Assembly: GCA_016764015.1 (NCBI GenBank)
Contig: JAESSR010000015.1
Location: 1-21,803 of the forward strand
Direction of reading: 5' to 3'
Length of the DNA stretch: 21,803 nt
From: Phycisphaerales bacterium
GTDB taxonomy: Bacteria > Planctomycetota > Phycisphaerae > Phycisphaerales > UBA1924
Part shown: piece by piece, positions 21,652-21,803 of the stretch
How the letters are laid out: each line of letters opens with the position of its first letter
Numbering within the stretch: the stretch's first letter is position 1
Program-made: the position numbers and the translations under genes
Notes under the pieces: model-generated
Databases searched by the model: none
What the model saw: the letters and a program-made list of their open reading frames with translations, nothing else
What the model was told of the DNA's origin: nothing

Positions 21652-21680
21652 CCCGACTCGCATTCATATGCGCAGCCGGG
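21652..21680 (+). terminator. Imperfect hairpin after the pseudo-ATPase gene, weak terminator candidate
   Basis: The stem pairs 52-55 with 77-80 and 57-63 with 68-75 (last two digits of the position), with one mismatch (A56/C76), one bulged C (73) and a TCAT loop. It lies 33 bases after the stop codon and is followed by TTCTTGGGTCTT rather than a clean T run, so termination is uncertain. Confidence 0.3.
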
Positions 21681-21685
21681 TTCTT

Positions 21686-21750
21686 GGGTCTTACGCCTCC
21701 ACCACGCTTGTGGGGGAGGTGGCCGCGTCTTCGCGGACGGAGGGGGTCTT
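21686..21750. repeat. REP-like double-hairpin element flanked by 7-base direct repeats
   Basis: A 10-bp stem with one mismatch (21696-21705 with 21710-21719, loop GCTT) is followed by a perfect 5-bp stem CCGCG-TCTT-CGCGG (21723-21736) and GGAGGGGG. GGGTCTT occurs on both flanks (21686-21692 and 21744-21750). The G-rich GGAGGTGGCCGCG...GGAGGGGG form resembles intergenic palindromic elements found in many Gram-negative genomes. Copy number here is unknown. Confidence 0.4.
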
Positions 21751-21761
21751 GATTTGAAGAA

Positions 21762-21791
21762 GGCAATGGGCAGCAGGCAATCGGCAATGGG
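21762..21791. repeat. Short GGCAAT repeats
   Basis: GGCAAT occurs three times in 30 bases: GGCAATGGG, GGCAATCGG and GGCAATGGGG. They are imperfect direct repeats with no known role and may continue beyond the window. Confidence 0.35.
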
Positions 21792-21803
21792 GAAGAGGAA
21801 GCA

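Larger units (their letters stand above)
21620..21803. other. Non-coding end of window
   Basis: No credible ORF. The stretch holds three hairpins (21652-21680, 21696-21719, 21723-21736) and a run of GGCAAT copies, each described separately. None is followed by a convincing T-tract of an intrinsic terminator. Confidence 0.5.

Noticed and set aside
21762..21803. Start of a CRISPR array
   Set aside because: The repeated unit GGCAAT is only 6-9 bases and irregularly spaced, with no spacer-sized intervals.

Overview
The window looks like a chromosomal segment of a planctomycete of the class Phycisphaerae. This rests on a secreted beta-propeller ending in the planctomycete dockerin-like C-terminus (two Ca-loop motifs, then a Gly-Cys end), an LpxA gene in a non-proteobacterial setting, very few Shine-Dalgarno (SD) sites, and moderate G+C. 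No rRNA, tRNA, CRISPR array or transposase was seen. Genes are packed tightly, with several 1-4 nt overlaps and convergent genes whose stop codons touch or overlap.

Layout. 1-378 is the 3' end of an unrecognised gene. 411-6361 holds a class V aminotransferase, convergent thyA, a TPR-sulfotransferase divergent from an ArnT-like glycosyltransferase, and menG/ubiE. 6406-9394 holds an M48 metalloprotease convergent with a secreted M28-PDZ peptidase. 9525-11332 is a compositionally foreign two-gene cassette (ABC-type ATPase plus DUF4276/TOPRIM-like protein) that resembles a defence module and abuts lipB. 12054-13415 is a secreted seven-repeat propeller. 13646-16292 is an operon of lpxA, a WalJ/YycJ-like metallo-hydrolase and a methyltransferase. 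16342-18086 is rsfS-aroB. 18252-21619 holds the most unusual pair: a ParA ATPase fused to an AMPK-beta-type glycogen-binding (CBM48) domain, followed by a protein that looks like a catalytically dead MinD/FlhG relative with acidic extensions. 21620-21803 is non-coding and carries hairpins and short repeats.

Two regulatory patterns recur. First, at least seven genes have a -10-like hexamer ending 5-7 nt before the start codon, so their mRNAs should be leaderless or nearly so. Only a minority of promoter-proximal genes show a clear SD. Second, two divergent gene pairs have back-to-back -10 hexamers that share bases.

The strongest candidate for an undescribed system is the ParA-CBM48 protein with its pseudo-ATPase neighbour. 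All five glycogen-contact positions of AMPK-beta that I can compare appear conserved, which suggests ParA-driven positioning or partitioning of a polyglucan store. All functional statements come from reading the sequence; no database search was run.
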